A DNA stretch of 64,000 nucleotides from Pseudotabrizicola sp051200875 (GCF_051200875.1 NZ_CP195192.1:28986-92985); one strand, 5' to 3'. Counted from the first letter of the stretch, positions 35,165 to 44,429 are shown. Numbers and translations are program-made. Notes: generated by a model from the letters alone, not told the origin.

Positions 35165-37108
35165 TCAGGCGCCTTGCGGTTCGACGAACATCCGGCCGCG
35201 CATCTCCATGTGGAGCGCGTGGCAGAACCACTGGCAATAGTACCAGTAGACGCCCGGCTGCGCCGCCGTGAAGGTCACAGAGGCCGTCTGCTGCGGCCCG
35301 ACCTCCATCGCGACGCCGTGGTTGCCCATGGTGAAGCCGTGCGTCAGGTCGTCGATGTCGTCCATGTTGGTGACATACACCGTCACTTCGTCGCCCTGCT
35401 TGACGGTAAACTTCTCAAGGCTGAACTGCGGCGCGACCGAGGACATATAGACCCGCACCTTGTTACCGTCGCGGATGATTTCGTCATGGCCCCAGTCTAG
35501 GTCGACGCCGTCCGCCGTGGCCTGCTGGCGCGCGTCTTCCCACATCGGGTCGTCGCGGTTCCAGGCATGCAGCGGACTGACCTTGGACCGGTGCACCAGG
35601 ATCGAGTCGTGCGGTTCGGCGAAGGTCGGTCCGTCATGGATGAGCGTCAGGTTGTCGCCGTCGATGACGAAGAGCTGCTCGTTCTCGGGCTTGAGCGGGC
35701 CGACATTGATGAAACGGTCCTTCGAGAACTTGTTCATCGAGATGTAGTATTTCGGCGCGGCATCCAGTGTCTCGCCCTCGGCGGTCGAGTTGTGGCCCGG
35801 CTGGTAGTGCACGTCGGTCTTCGAGATGATCGGATCGACGCTTTCTCCGGCATAGGCCTGCACCGCCTTCTCGATGTTCCACTTCACCACCTGGCTGTCG
35901 AGGAACAGCGTCGTGAAGGCGTTGCCCTGGCCGTCGAAGCAGGTGTGAAGCGGACCGAGCCCCAGTTCCGGTTCCGCCACCACGGCCGAACGCGGCTCGG
36001 CGCCGTCGTAGAACACCGCGTCCAGCTTGCGCACGTCGATCACGCTGACCGTTGGCGACAGCTTGCCGCCGATGCACAGGTGCACCCGGTCCGGCGCCAT
36101 GTTGCAGCCATGCGGGTTGTTCGGGATCGGGATGTAGCGGACATAGTTCTTTTCCGATCCCTTGCGCCCATCGATGACCTTGACGCCGTTCAGTTCGACA
36201 AAGTCGCCGGCCTCGATGCCCTTTTCGATCTCGGCGATGTTGTAGACCACGACATGGTCCATGTCCGCCGCCGTCATGTCGGCGAGGTTCATGCCCATCT
36301 CGGAGTTGTAGGAGGTCGAGAAGGCATACTTGCCATCGTAATCCGCGTCGGTGTTGTCGAGGTTGCCGGTCACCATCACCTGCCACGCGATGGTCATGTC
36401 GTCGGCGTTGATCGCGGTGTAGAAGTTCACGTATTTCGACGGATCGTCGAGCACCTGTCCGTCGTTGACCATGGGCGCCTCATCCTCACCGTTGGCAAAG
36501 ACGTAGTTGGTGCGCGGCCATTTCTGCGGACGCAGGCCGTGGATGCCCTTGGCGTTGGGAATCTCGATGATCTTGTCGCATTTCATGACGTCGCAGCGGA
36601 CCCGCGCGACGCGCGTGTTGGCCTTGTCGTTCATGAACAGGAACCGGCCGTCGTACTTGCCCTCGGTGAAAGACATGTGGACGTGGTGCAGGTCGCCATT
36701 ACGCGGGAATTCCAAGCCGTTGGCAGCGAGGTAGTCCTTGGTCTTCTGGGTCAGGCCCTCGGTCAGGATCTTCTTGGACTCGTTGGTGATGCCCCAACCA
36801 GTGGCGGAGCAGATGTTGAACACCGGCACCCGCATCAGCTCGCGCATCGAGGGGATACCGAGGATGCGCATCTCGCCGGTCTGGCCAGACGACCAGAAGC
36901 CATAATACTCGTCCAGTTCGCCCGGCGCGACATGGCCGGCCTCGGTTGCTGCCCGGGCCGGCGTGGCCGATCCCAGCAAGGCCGCGCCCGTTGCGCCGCC
37001 CAGCATGGCACTGCCGGATACGCCCAGCGTGCCGAGTGCGGCCCCTCCCGCCGTCGCGCCCAGAAGGCCACGCCGGCTGATGCCGCTTTTCCCCATTTTG
37101 TCAGACAT
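35165..37108 (-). CDS. nosZ: Nitrous oxide reductase NosZ (clade I)
   Basis: NosZ reduces N2O to N2 in the periplasm. The 647-residue protein has a Tat signal (GISRRGLLGATAGGAALG), which marks clade I. CuZ ligands are seen at DLHHVH near residue 138, NPHGCNMAPDRVHL near 335, GPLHTC near 385 and YQPGHNSTA near 440, plus AEPHDS near 500. The CuA site is complete: DLTHGF and Cys-x3-Cys-x3-His-x2-Met (CQWFCHALHMEM near 620-632). It overlaps the nosR end by 8 bases. Confidence 0.97.
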   Translation of the reverse strand: MSDKMGKSGISRRGLLGATAGGAALGTLGVSGSAMLGGATGAALLGSATPARAATEAGHVAPGELDEYYGFWSSGQTGEMRILGIPSMRELMRVPVFNICSATGWGITNESKKILTEGLTQKTKDYLAANGLEFPRNGDLHHVHMSFTEGKYDGRFLFMNDKANTRVARVRCDVMKCDKIIEIPNAKGIHGLRPQKWPRTNYVFANGEDEAPMVNDGQVLDDPSKYVNFYTAINADDMTIAWQVMVTGNLDNTDADYDGKYAFSTSYNSEMGMNLADMTAADMDHVVVYNIAEIEKGIEAGDFVELNGVKVIDGRKGSEKNYVRYIPIPNNPHGCNMAPDRVHLCIGGKLSPTVSVIDVRKLDAVFYDGAEPRSAVVAEPELGLGPLHTCFDGQGNAFTTLFLDSQVVKWNIEKAVQAYAGESVDPIISKTDVHYQPGHNSTAEGETLDAAPKYYISMNKFSKDRFINVGPLKPENEQLFVIDGDNLTLIHDGPTFAEPHDSILVHRSKVSPLHAWNRDDPMWEDARQQATADGVDLDWGHDEIIRDGNKVRVYMSSVAPQFSLEKFTVKQGDEVTVYVTNMDDIDDLTHGFTMGNHGVAMEVGPQQTASVTFTAAQPGVYWYYCQWFCHALHMEMRGRMFVEPQGA

Positions 37109-39287
37109 TTCGAGTCTCCTTTCTGTTGGGGTGATTGGTCAGAACCCTGTCGAGCGCCTCGGTGCTCGCCGAGGCTGTCGCGCGGCGTTTCTCGCGGCGC
37201 TGGACGACGGGGCATTTCGTTTTCGACCGGTAGAGCACCTGGCAGTTCAGACAGTTCAGGCACTCGTTCGGGTTGATCTCTCCGGTCGGGTGGATCGCTT
37301 GCACCATGCAGTCGTTGGCACAGGTCTGGCAGGGATTGCCGCATTCGCGGTAGCGCTTGAGCCAGTCGAACATCCGGATTCGGGCCGGAATTGCGAGGGC
37401 TGCGCCCAGCGGGCAGAGATAGCGGCAGTAGAACCGCTCGACGAAGAGCCCGATGAACAGCAAGACACCGGCATACAACACGAAGGGCCAGGCGCGGTCG
37501 AACTTCAGCACGATCGCGGTCTTGAACGGCTCGACCTCGGCCAGATGCTCGGCCTGTTCGATGGAGGCGAGGGAGACGCCGAACAGCCCCAGGAAGAGCA
37601 TGTACTTCACCGCCCACAGGCGTTCATGAAGACCCCAGGGCAATTCCCATTGCGGCACCTTGAAGATTTTCGCGATGCGGTTCGAGAGCTCCTGGAGCGC
37701 GCCGAACGGGCAGAGCCAGCCGCAATAGGCGCCGCGCCCCCAGAAGATCAGCGCGGCAGCGACCGAGAACCACAGGATGAAGGTCAGCGGATCCAGCAGG
37801 AACGCTTCCCATGTAAAGTCGTTCGCCAGCGAATTGGCCAGCGCCATCAGGTTCACGACCGACAGTTGCGCGTTGGCATACCAGCCGAGGAAAACCAGCG
37901 TGACCGTCAGGAAACCCATGCGGAACCAGAGCGTGGCCCGGGCCGAGCGCGTGACGAGGTCCTGGAAGAAGAACACGACCGTCAGAACCGCGAGCATCAC
38001 CGCCAGAACGGCGATCTCCACCGTCTTGTCACGCCAGATGCGCTGCCAGAGCGCCGTCTTGGCGGTGGCCTCGTCCGGCTCGGGCGCGATCGCTGCGGCG
38101 GGCGCGGGTTCGGGTGTGATCGGTTCCAGAAAGGCGGCGGGTGGCTGCCAGCCCATCTCGAAGGTGGTATAGACACGCTCGATGGCACCCACATCGCGCT
38201 GGACCAGAAGTTGCAGGCGGAATGGCTCGGTCGGATCGAAGCCGATGTCGGCGGGAATGCGGAACAGGTCCATCTCGGACAGGGTCGGCACTCCATCGGT
38301 GACGATGGCGCCCACCCGGCGGTGGTCGCGGTCGCGGAAGCGCACCGAGATATCGCCCTGGATCAGCTGGATGCGGTCGAAGATACCGCCACGGACATAG
38401 CCCGAGCCCTTGAAGGAATACTGCCCACGACCGGCGACCAGCAGAGCGTGCTCGCCCTCGGCCAGCCAGTCGCGCAGGTTCTGGCCCTCGGCCGGTTCGA
38501 GTAGCGCGTCGGTGATCCCGGGGATCGAGACAAGCGTGGCGTAGAGATCGATGAACGTGTCGTCTTCCGCCCCGGCAATGGGACGCGCCGCCGCGCGCGG
38601 GTCTTCAACCTGTTCAAAGGCGCGGTTCACCTGTCCGACATCCAGCGACAGGCGCCGGATCGTGCCGTCCCCGACCAGCGTCTGCCAGTCGCCTGCCGCG
38701 GTCGCCTCGGCATTGATCGCGTATTTCGGCCCCTCGGGCGCGGTTTCGGGGGCGAGCCCACCCAGACCCAGGGTGCGCGCCACCCGGATCGAGGACCGGA
38801 CGACCGAGTCGTCGATGACCATGATCGTGACCGTCGCGCCGGAAATGATGTTGAGATCATGCGCGACACCGCCGGCCGCCGCTTCGGCCGCGATGTCCAG
38901 ACCGGCGTATGAGGCGGTCAGCGCCTGCACCTTGGCCTCGGGAATGCCGATCAGGACGATGGGTTCGGAATGCTTGACCAGGCGGACCGCGCGCAGCACG
39001 GCATCCTGTCCGATGGCGACCATCACGTGGATGGGTTTGCCGGAATAGCCGGTCGTGCCGACAAAATCCGACGTGACGAATGCCCAGCCCACGGTTTCGC
39101 CGCCGCTCTGGACGGGGACGACCGGCAGATCGTCACGGATCGGGCCGAAGGCGTCTGCGCCTTCGATAAGCTCGGAAGGGGAAACTTCGCCGAGGAACTG
39201 GCCGAGAACCGGACTCTGCGCGGATGCGGGCGCGGCCATTGCGGCAAGCAGGAACAGGATGCGAAGGAGGCTTCGGAACAGGAACAT
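37101..39287 (-). CDS. nosR: NosR, membrane iron-sulphur flavoprotein electron donor/regulator of NosZ
   Basis: The 728-residue protein has a signal peptide, a periplasmic FMN-binding domain with the flavinylation motif SGATVT near residue 149 (modified by NosX), about five membrane helices in the second half, CxxxCP motifs (YCGWLCPFG, YCRYLCPLG), and a C-terminal two-cluster ferredoxin domain (CGNPCQTCANDC and CLNCLNCQV near 640-680). It passes electrons to NosZ and is needed for nos expression. It starts directly at the nosC stop. Confidence 0.96.
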   Translation of the reverse strand: MFLFRSLLRILFLLAAMAAPASAQSPVLGQFLGEVSPSELIEGADAFGPIRDDLPVVPVQSGGETVGWAFVTSDFVGTTGYSGKPIHVMVAIGQDAVLRAVRLVKHSEPIVLIGIPEAKVQALTASYAGLDIAAEAAAGGVAHDLNIISGATVTIMVIDDSVVRSSIRVARTLGLGGLAPETAPEGPKYAINAEATAAGDWQTLVGDGTIRRLSLDVGQVNRAFEQVEDPRAAARPIAGAEDDTFIDLYATLVSIPGITDALLEPAEGQNLRDWLAEGEHALLVAGRGQYSFKGSGYVRGGIFDRIQLIQGDISVRFRDRDHRRVGAIVTDGVPTLSEMDLFRIPADIGFDPTEPFRLQLLVQRDVGAIERVYTTFEMGWQPPAAFLEPITPEPAPAAAIAPEPDEATAKTALWQRIWRDKTVEIAVLAVMLAVLTVVFFFQDLVTRSARATLWFRMGFLTVTLVFLGWYANAQLSVVNLMALANSLANDFTWEAFLLDPLTFILWFSVAAALIFWGRGAYCGWLCPFGALQELSNRIAKIFKVPQWELPWGLHERLWAVKYMLFLGLFGVSLASIEQAEHLAEVEPFKTAIVLKFDRAWPFVLYAGVLLFIGLFVERFYCRYLCPLGAALAIPARIRMFDWLKRYRECGNPCQTCANDCMVQAIHPTGEINPNECLNCLNCQVLYRSKTKCPVVQRREKRRATASASTEALDRVLTNHPNRKETRNV

Positions 39288-39712
39288 CAGGCTTCTTTCT
39301 CGGTCGGGGGCCCGCGCGGGACCGGCAACCGCCCGCGTTCACGGGCGCGGTTTGTCGATTTCAAGGTGCATGGAACGGCGGCCGCAAAGGACATCGAAGG
39401 CTCGAGGGCAGCGGCTTCATGAATCAGGAAAACGCCACCGGAAGATGGACATACAGCACAGCCGCAATCGCAGACCGCTTCGCCAGGCGCCTCGATGGGA
39501 TTGCCCTCTTGATCGACCGTAATCTTTTTCGCCCCGTCGCCGGAGCAGATGACGATCTCGAACCCATGAACGCTTTCACCCGCGTGGGCGCGGCCGGGTT
39601 GGGCGACTTGCGCAACCAGTCCCAGAACCGCGAGCACCACAACAACGCTGCAGAGAACCTTGCGCAGGTTCGCAAGGCATGCGTGCATCTTGTGTGGGCC
39701 AGTTCCGGACAT
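39287..39712 (-). CDS. nosC: NosC-like small cysteine-rich exported or membrane protein
   Basis: The 141-residue protein has one hydrophobic N-terminal segment (VLCSVVVVLAVLGLVAQVA) and a cysteine group CDCGCAVC near residue 81, plus a further Cys at 110-115. Paracoccus has a small gene, nosC, in the same place before nosR with a CxxCxxC-type motif; its role is not well defined. No strong ribosome site precedes the ATG at 39712, and a second Met (residue 9) is also possible. The name is given by position and cysteine pattern. Confidence 0.65.
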   Translation of the reverse strand: MSGTGPHKMHACLANLRKVLCSVVVVLAVLGLVAQVAQPGRAHAGESVHGFEIVICSGDGAKKITVDQEGNPIEAPGEAVCDCGCAVCPSSGGVFLIHEAAALEPSMSFAAAVPCTLKSTNRARERGRLPVPRGPPTEKEA

Positions 39713-39789
39713 TCCATTTTTCCGATATTAAGGAGATTTCAAATCACCCTTTTCTGAGGGCCTTGTCTCATCCCGCGCGGGAAGGCGCG

Positions 39790-39803
39790 TTGATCAGGAT
39801 CAA
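39790..39803. promoter_or_regulatory. Perfect FNR-type box upstream of nosC
   Basis: TTGATCAGGATCAA matches TTGAT-N4-ATCAA at every position. It lies about 78 bases upstream of nosC and 84 bases before the divergent NsrR-type gene. FnrP or NnrR-type activators bind this sequence in related denitrifiers. Confidence 0.75.
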
Positions 39804-39831
39804 ACAAGATGACCCTTTTGGAAGGTAGTCA

Positions 39832-39842
39832 TTCGAAATGGG
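39832..39842. promoter_or_regulatory. Short inverted repeat upstream of the second NsrR-type gene
   Basis: CATTCGAAATG has 4-base arms CATT and AATG around CGA, lying about 45 bases before the gene at 39887. It could be an Rrf2 operator for autorepression and control of nos. The signal is weak and chance is possible. Confidence 0.3.
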
Positions 39843-39886
39843 CAACCCCGGGTCACCGACACTTGCCACATCAGGAGGTGTCGACC

Positions 39887-40327
39887 ATGCGACTGACGAA
39901 ATTTTCCGACTATGCCTTGCGCATCCTGATCCTTGCGGCGAGCAGGGACGGCAACAACGTGACCATCGAGGAAGCCGCGGCAATCTACGGAATTTCTGCG
40001 CCACATCTGAAAAAGGTGGTTCGGACCCTGACGCATGAAGGCTTGCTCGAGGCTCAGCGCGGACGATCGGGCGGCTTCCGTCTGGCGGCACCGCCAGAGG
40101 CGATCAACCTCGGTAGAGTCATCAGGGCAACCGAGCCGGACTTCGCGCTGGTCGAATGCTTCCGCGCAGACAACAAATGCCTGATTACGCGCTCATGCCA
40201 CCTGCCCCGCATCCTTGACAGTGCCATCGAGGCGATGCTTGAGGTCTTTGACCGCTACAGCCTCTCCGATATCATCGTCGATGGCTCGAATTTTCCAATT
40301 CCATACTCCGATCCTCACCTGACCTAA
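39887..40327 (+). CDS. Second NsrR-type Rrf2 regulator, divergent from nosC
   Basis: The 146-residue protein has an Rrf2 winged helix (MRLTKFSDYALRILILAAS, then IEEAAAIYGISAPHLKKVVRTL) and cysteines spaced Cys-x6-Cys-x5-Cys (ECFRADNKCLITRSC near residue 90), an NsrR-like Fe-S pattern that differs by one residue from the copy at 24261. A strong AGGAGG precedes the ATG. It is divergent from the nos operon and may repress it until NO is present. Whether both proteins share operators is unknown. Confidence 0.87.
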   Translation: MRLTKFSDYALRILILAASRDGNNVTIEEAAAIYGISAPHLKKVVRTLTHEGLLEAQRGRSGGFRLAAPPEAINLGRVIRATEPDFALVECFRADNKCLITRSCHLPRILDSAIEAMLEVFDRYSLSDIIVDGSNFPIPYSDPHLT

Positions 40328-40656
40328 AGGACGCCCGTTCACGAACACCGGGTCACAGACAGTGCCCGTCCGCTTCCAGACGAGCCAGTGTATCGGCTGC
40401 CGCATGGTGCTTACTGCTCTGCCATTCCAGATCACTGGCACGGCAGCGCCGACGAGGCGAACAGGGCTTACGGAATCCGCTTTTGCGCGAAGGACACCAC
40501 CGAATCGACCTCACTGTATCGCAACTTTTTTAGGGTCTGGGCGAACGCGCCGTAATGCCCGCGACACAGCGCGAAGTCACGCGATCAGAAACTGAACATG
40601 CGCTGCATAAGACGCCCTGCAACTCATTGAGACTATAACGAAATCTCCACCGTCCA
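40328..40656. other. Gap between the second NsrR-type gene and virB6
   Basis: No gene with a start and ribosome site is visible. The frame that continues after the regulator's stop stays open to a TAA at 40553-40555 (about 75 codons, containing DHWHGSADEANRAYG), and may be a gene remnant or chance. This gap marks the right edge of the respiratory block against the virB operon. Confidence 0.3.
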
Positions 40657-41682
40657 TCACTGGACCAACCTCTTTGCTCTCTCTGATATACTGACTAGCT
40701 GAACGCTTGCGGATGTTGCCGCAGCCCTCACAGCCGCAGGACTTTGCGCAACGCCTCGCCCGATTACCTCCCCAGTGGTCAATGCGCCGATCCGCGACCT
40801 GCCCTTGACGCCGGCGGTATTGAAGAAACCGCGTATCATCCCAGTCGATCCAGCGACAAAGGCGGGCGCAGCCGCCAACATAAGATTCCCTGATAGCCCC
40901 CGCACGATCAGCGGCGTGGCTGCCACGAAACCCTTTGCTAGGAACACCATCACGAAGAACGGGATGAGCGAGCCGATATTCGTCGCGGAGCCAGGATCGC
41001 CGAGCTGGGCCAGGAGCGCGTTGGCCATGCCGACCACGGTCGAGAACATCGCGGCGATGACGACGGGGTAGAAGGCATAGCTGACGGTGGTCGAGACCCA
41101 ACGGTGGAAGAAGTCTTTCGTCGCATCGAAGAGCGAGAGCGCGATCATGACCGGGGCGAGCCCAAGCATGAGGGTCAGCATCATCTTGGCGAAGATCAGG
41201 ACGATGCCGGTCATGAAGCCGAGGAGGCTCAGGAGCACGAGGCCGATCCCACCGAGGATCGCGCCGGTCATCCAGTTCAGGTTGCTGCCTATGGCGTTCA
41301 GATAGTCGGCAAATCGTTCGATCAGATTGTCAAACTCGCCAGCGAAGTGCGTGGCGCCCGCCCCACTTCCGCCAACTGACGAAACGAGCGCGCCTGCGAC
41401 GTAATCCAAGCCGCCAATCACCGCGTTGGCGACCGCATTGAACTGCACCCAGTTGAAGGCGAAGAGCCCGACCAGCATCAGCTTCATGAGGTACCAGAAG
41501 AAGCTCGCGCCATCCATGCTGCGGTACTGGAAGGCCATGTTGATGAAGAGGCCGATGGCCGACAGGGTGACCATCAGCAGGACGATCGCGCCGATATTGC
41601 CTGCGACCGCCCCGAACTGGGACTCCGCGGCATCGGCGAGGAAGGCGTCCGCCGTTCCGACCATCCAGCTGACGACGCCCAT
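40657..41682 (-). CDS. virB6: Type IV secretion inner-membrane protein VirB6
   Basis: The 341-residue protein has at least six membrane helices and fits the VirB6/TrbL family (GAIVLLMVTLSAIGLFINMAF, MTGIVLIFAKMMLTLMLGLAPVMIALSLF, SLIPFFVMVFLAKGFVAATP). VirB6 forms part of the inner-membrane channel for DNA transfer. It is the last gene of the virB operon, starting directly at the stop of the 139-residue protein. Family members vary a lot in sequence; hydrophobicity and position support the call. Confidence 0.87.
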   Translation of the reverse strand: MGVVSWMVGTADAFLADAAESQFGAVAGNIGAIVLLMVTLSAIGLFINMAFQYRSMDGASFFWYLMKLMLVGLFAFNWVQFNAVANAVIGGLDYVAGALVSSVGGSGAGATHFAGEFDNLIERFADYLNAIGSNLNWMTGAILGGIGLVLLSLLGFMTGIVLIFAKMMLTLMLGLAPVMIALSLFDATKDFFHRWVSTTVSYAFYPVVIAAMFSTVVGMANALLAQLGDPGSATNIGSLIPFFVMVFLAKGFVAATPLIVRGLSGNLMLAAAPAFVAGSTGMIRGFFNTAGVKGRSRIGALTTGEVIGRGVAQSPAAVRAAATSASVQLVSISERAKRLVQ

Positions 41683-42101
41683 TACCAGTTGCCTTGGGCT
41701 TCACAGATGTCCTGAACGACTTGGCGGATGTCATTGCGTTCCCGGCGGATTTGAAGCTGGGCCTGCGTATGTTCAGCATTGGAGCTGGTGGCAAACCGCT
41801 CGGCGTATTCCACTGAAACCTCATCCCATCCCGGGAAGCGCGTTTCGCAAGAGCAATCCTCTGTCTCGGCAATCCGCTCCCAAGCCCTCAACTCGTAGAG
41901 ATCCATCATCGTCAGCGCCTTGTAGGCTTCACGCGGATGCAACTCATCCATCCAGGCGGGCCGCGCGGGACGATCGTTGCAGATGCGGTACTGCTGCGGC
42001 GCCATGTCGACCGTGAGGTCGTTTGACACGTCGGGCGCGCCCTCGGCCAAAACCGGACCGGCGCCAAAAACGATAAGGATGGCAATGTTGGAAAGGCGCA
42101 T
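41682..42101 (-). CDS. Exported protein of unknown function in the virB operon
   Basis: The 139-residue protein has a signal peptide (LSNIAILIVFGAGPVLAEG) and five or so cysteines after it, including CSC near residue 80, so it is probably periplasmic and disulphide-bonded. I do not recognise the family. The ATG at 42101 has an AAAGGAT site; a GTG at 42122 is less likely. It lies between virB11 and virB6, the place where some systems have an extra entry-exclusion or pilus-associated protein, but nothing here shows that. Confidence 0.75.
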   Translation of the reverse strand: MRLSNIAILIVFGAGPVLAEGAPDVSNDLTVDMAPQQYRICNDRPARPAWMDELHPREAYKALTMMDLYELRAWERIAETEDCSCETRFPGWDEVSVEYAERFATSSNAEHTQAQLQIRRERNDIRQVVQDICEAQGNW

Positions 42102-42118
42102 GGGGTATCCTTTGATGG

Positions 42119-43105
42119 TCACTGACCCGGGTCTTCGGTCTGGCCGGGCAGGTAGAATTCGGTGATGCCGCGCGCGCCCTGGTGGCGGCCGGCCTGGATG
42201 ATGACGTCGATCGAGCCTTCGATGTAGCGGATCATGTCGGCGTAGGTCAGGGGCAGATCGGTCTTCAGCGCGGCGATGGCAAGCCGTCTCACGGCGAGCT
42301 GCGGGGTTTCCGCGTGGAGCGTGGTGAGCGAGCCGCCATGGCCTGTGTTGATCGCCTCGAGGAAGGTCATCGCCTCCTTGCCCCGAACCTCACCCAGCAC
42401 GATCCGGTCGGGGCGCATCCGCAAGGTCGAGGTCAGGAGCTGGTCGGCGCCGCGCGTGTCGCTTTCCCGATCCGAGATCAACGTCACCGCGTTCGGTTGT
42501 CTGGGGCGCAGTTCCGCCGCCTCCTCGATGGTGACGATCCGCTCCGCGTCCGGGACGAGGGAGAGGATCTTCCGGGCCGCGACGGTCTTGCCGGTCGAGG
42601 TCCCGCCCGAGACGATCATGTTGAGCTTGTTCTGCACGCAGAAGGCCAGCGCCGCGTCGATCTCGCCCGAAGCCACGACCTCGCGCAGGGCGAGGTTCCG
42701 CTCGCGCCGCAGCGCCTCGAGGCTGGTTTCCTGGTCGAAGAGATAGGCGAGCTTGATCTCCTCCAGTGGCAGGCGTGAGAAGAACCGCAGCGAGATCGAA
42801 AAACCGCCTTCGACGGCAGGCGGCTGGATCACCTGGGCGCGGATCGGGCGGTCCCGGTAGAGGATGCTGACCGAGATGATGGGTTTCTTCTGGCTGAGCG
42901 TCGTGCCCGCGGCCGAGGCGATCTGGTTGCCGAGATCCTTGATGGCGGTCTGGCTCAGGGGCGTGCCGAGCGCGGACATGAAATGGTCGCCATGGAACTC
43001 GCCCCAGGTGCTGCCGTCGGGATTGATGCAGATCTCGATGACGTCGGGACGGCCAATGGCTGGCGCCAGCGCGTCGAGCGAGGCTTCGAGGTAGCTCGTC
43101 GCCAT
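42119..43105 (-). CDS. virB11: Type IV secretion ATPase VirB11
   Basis: VirB11 is a hexameric ATPase at the channel base. The 328-residue protein has Walker A SGGTSTGKT near residue 170, an Asp-box (VTIEEAAELR), Walker B RIVLGEVRG near 240, and the His-box TGHGGSLTTLHAE near 265. The ATG at 43105 is used because upstream sequence is virB10 in another frame. It lies one base after the virB10 stop. Confidence 0.95.
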   Translation of the reverse strand: MATSYLEASLDALAPAIGRPDVIEICINPDGSTWGEFHGDHFMSALGTPLSQTAIKDLGNQIASAAGTTLSQKKPIISVSILYRDRPIRAQVIQPPAVEGGFSISLRFFSRLPLEEIKLAYLFDQETSLEALRRERNLALREVVASGEIDAALAFCVQNKLNMIVSGGTSTGKTVAARKILSLVPDAERIVTIEEAAELRPRQPNAVTLISDRESDTRGADQLLTSTLRMRPDRIVLGEVRGKEAMTFLEAINTGHGGSLTTLHAETPQLAVRRLAIAALKTDLPLTYADMIRYIEGSIDVIIQAGRHQGARGITEFYLPGQTEDPGQ

Positions 43106-43106
43106 G

Positions 43107-44429
43107 TCAGAAGATCTCGAGATCGCGATCGACCATGACGGTGATCCGCGTGCCCTGGTCGACATGGATGACCGGCTTGATCGCAAGGTACTCCTGCATG
43201 ACGCTCCGGGTGCTGTCGCGCAGATCGGACCCGACATCGCTTGCCACATCCGCCGCCGCCTCGTCCTCGATCTGGCCCGCCGCGGCCGCCGGGAGCGCGC
43301 CGATCAGAGAGATGAGCGCGGCCGAGCCGAAGCGTTCGGCGAAGCGCGTGTCGACGAAGCCGGTCGTGCCGGACCGCCCGAGTTCGTCGCCGCCATAGGC
43401 GCTAATCTGGACCGACTGGTTGTCGGGCAGGATGATCCGGTCCCAGGCCACCATCACCCGGGACTGCGCCAGCGCCACGTCGGAGCGATAGCGTCCGATG
43501 AGCCGCGACCCGCGCGGGATCAGGATGCGCGAGCCGTCGAAGGCATGCACGTCCTCGGAGACGATGGCCCGGATCGCACCGGGCAGGCTGCTGTCGAGCG
43601 CGGTCTCGGTCACCGCCTGGATCATCGTGCCCTGCGGCACGGTGTGGGACGGGTTGGCGATCACCTCCGCGCGGGTCACCTCGGCGACCTGCGCACCGGC
43701 CCGGACGAAGGCCTCGTCGGCGTTCAGCCGGGCCTCGATGGCCCCGCCCTGCGGTCCGTTGCCGGCGCCGGAGAAGGCGATCATCGGTGAGGCGATGCGT
43801 TCGGCGCGGGCCTCGGCTTCCGCCGCGCGGCGGCGTTCGAGCTCGGCGAGGCGCAACTCTTCCTCTGTGGGCCCGAGCGCGGCCGGTGCGGGCTGTTGCA
43901 GCTGCGCCAGTTCCAGATCCATGCGCATCTGTTCCAGCGCCCGGTCGCGCTCGGTCAACTGCCGCTCGAAGGCGCGGCGGGACTCTTCGCCCGCCGCCTG
44001 CAGCGCCGCGATCTGCGCGGTCAGATCGGAGATGGCGGCATCGGCGGCGGAGGAAGATGGCTCCGCCTCCTTGGCCAGGAGCGCATCGAGTTCTTCCCGG
44101 ACGGCCGCAAGGGCTTCGGCCAGGGCGCGCTCGGTCTCGCTCGGTCCGGCGTCCGCCGGTGCCGGCTCCGGGGTCCGGACCGGCAGGACAGCGGGCACCA
44201 GGTCGCCGAAGCCCGACCCCTGGTCCTGGAACTCGGCTGGCGCGGCGGTCGGCATCGGCGCTGACGCCTCGGGCTGGAACGCGGCATAGGCGAGACCGCC
44301 CAGGCCCGCGATCCCGAGCACGCCGAGCAGAGCCGTGACCGGGGACGGACGCCGGGCTGACGCCTTCTTCCCAGCGGCACCTTCGAGCGCGGCGAGGCGG
44401 GCCGCGAGATCGTCGGGCTCGTTGCTCAT
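43107..44429 (-). CDS. virB10: Type IV secretion core complex protein VirB10
   Basis: The 440-residue protein spans the envelope: short cytoplasmic N-terminus, one membrane helix (PVTALLGVLGIAGLGGLAYAAF near residue 30-50), a Pro/Ala-rich linker, a long coiled coil (about 100-195), and the TrbI/VirB10 C-terminal barrel (TMIQAVTETALDSSLPGAIRA, FDGSRILIPRGSRLIGRY, VMVAWDRIILPDNQSV in part). It overlaps virB9 at ATGA. The coiled coil is longer than in VirB10 of Agrobacterium. Confidence 0.95.
   Translation of the reverse strand: MSNEPDDLAARLAALEGAAGKKASARRPSPVTALLGVLGIAGLGGLAYAAFQPEASAPMPTAAPAEFQDQGSGFGDLVPAVLPVRTPEPAPADAGPSETERALAEALAAVREELDALLAKEAEPSSSAADAAISDLTAQIAALQAAGEESRRAFERQLTERDRALEQMRMDLELAQLQQPAPAALGPTEEELRLAELERRRAAEAEARAERIASPMIAFSGAGNGPQGGAIEARLNADEAFVRAGAQVAEVTRAEVIANPSHTVPQGTMIQAVTETALDSSLPGAIRAIVSEDVHAFDGSRILIPRGSRLIGRYRSDVALAQSRVMVAWDRIILPDNQSVQISAYGGDELGRSGTTGFVDTRFAERFGSAALISLIGALPAAAAGQIEDEAAADVASDVGSDLRDSTRSVMQEYLAIKPVIHVDQGTRITVMVDRDLEIF

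Noticed and set aside
35567..37276. Long plus-strand frame opposite nosZ
   Set aside because: It is an antisense shadow of NosZ, whose copper motifs are complete.
40193..40441. Minus-strand frame of 82 codons (MPVIWNGRAV start) overlapping the NsrR-type gene end
   Set aside because: Half of it lies antisense to a well-supported gene and it has no ribosome site.
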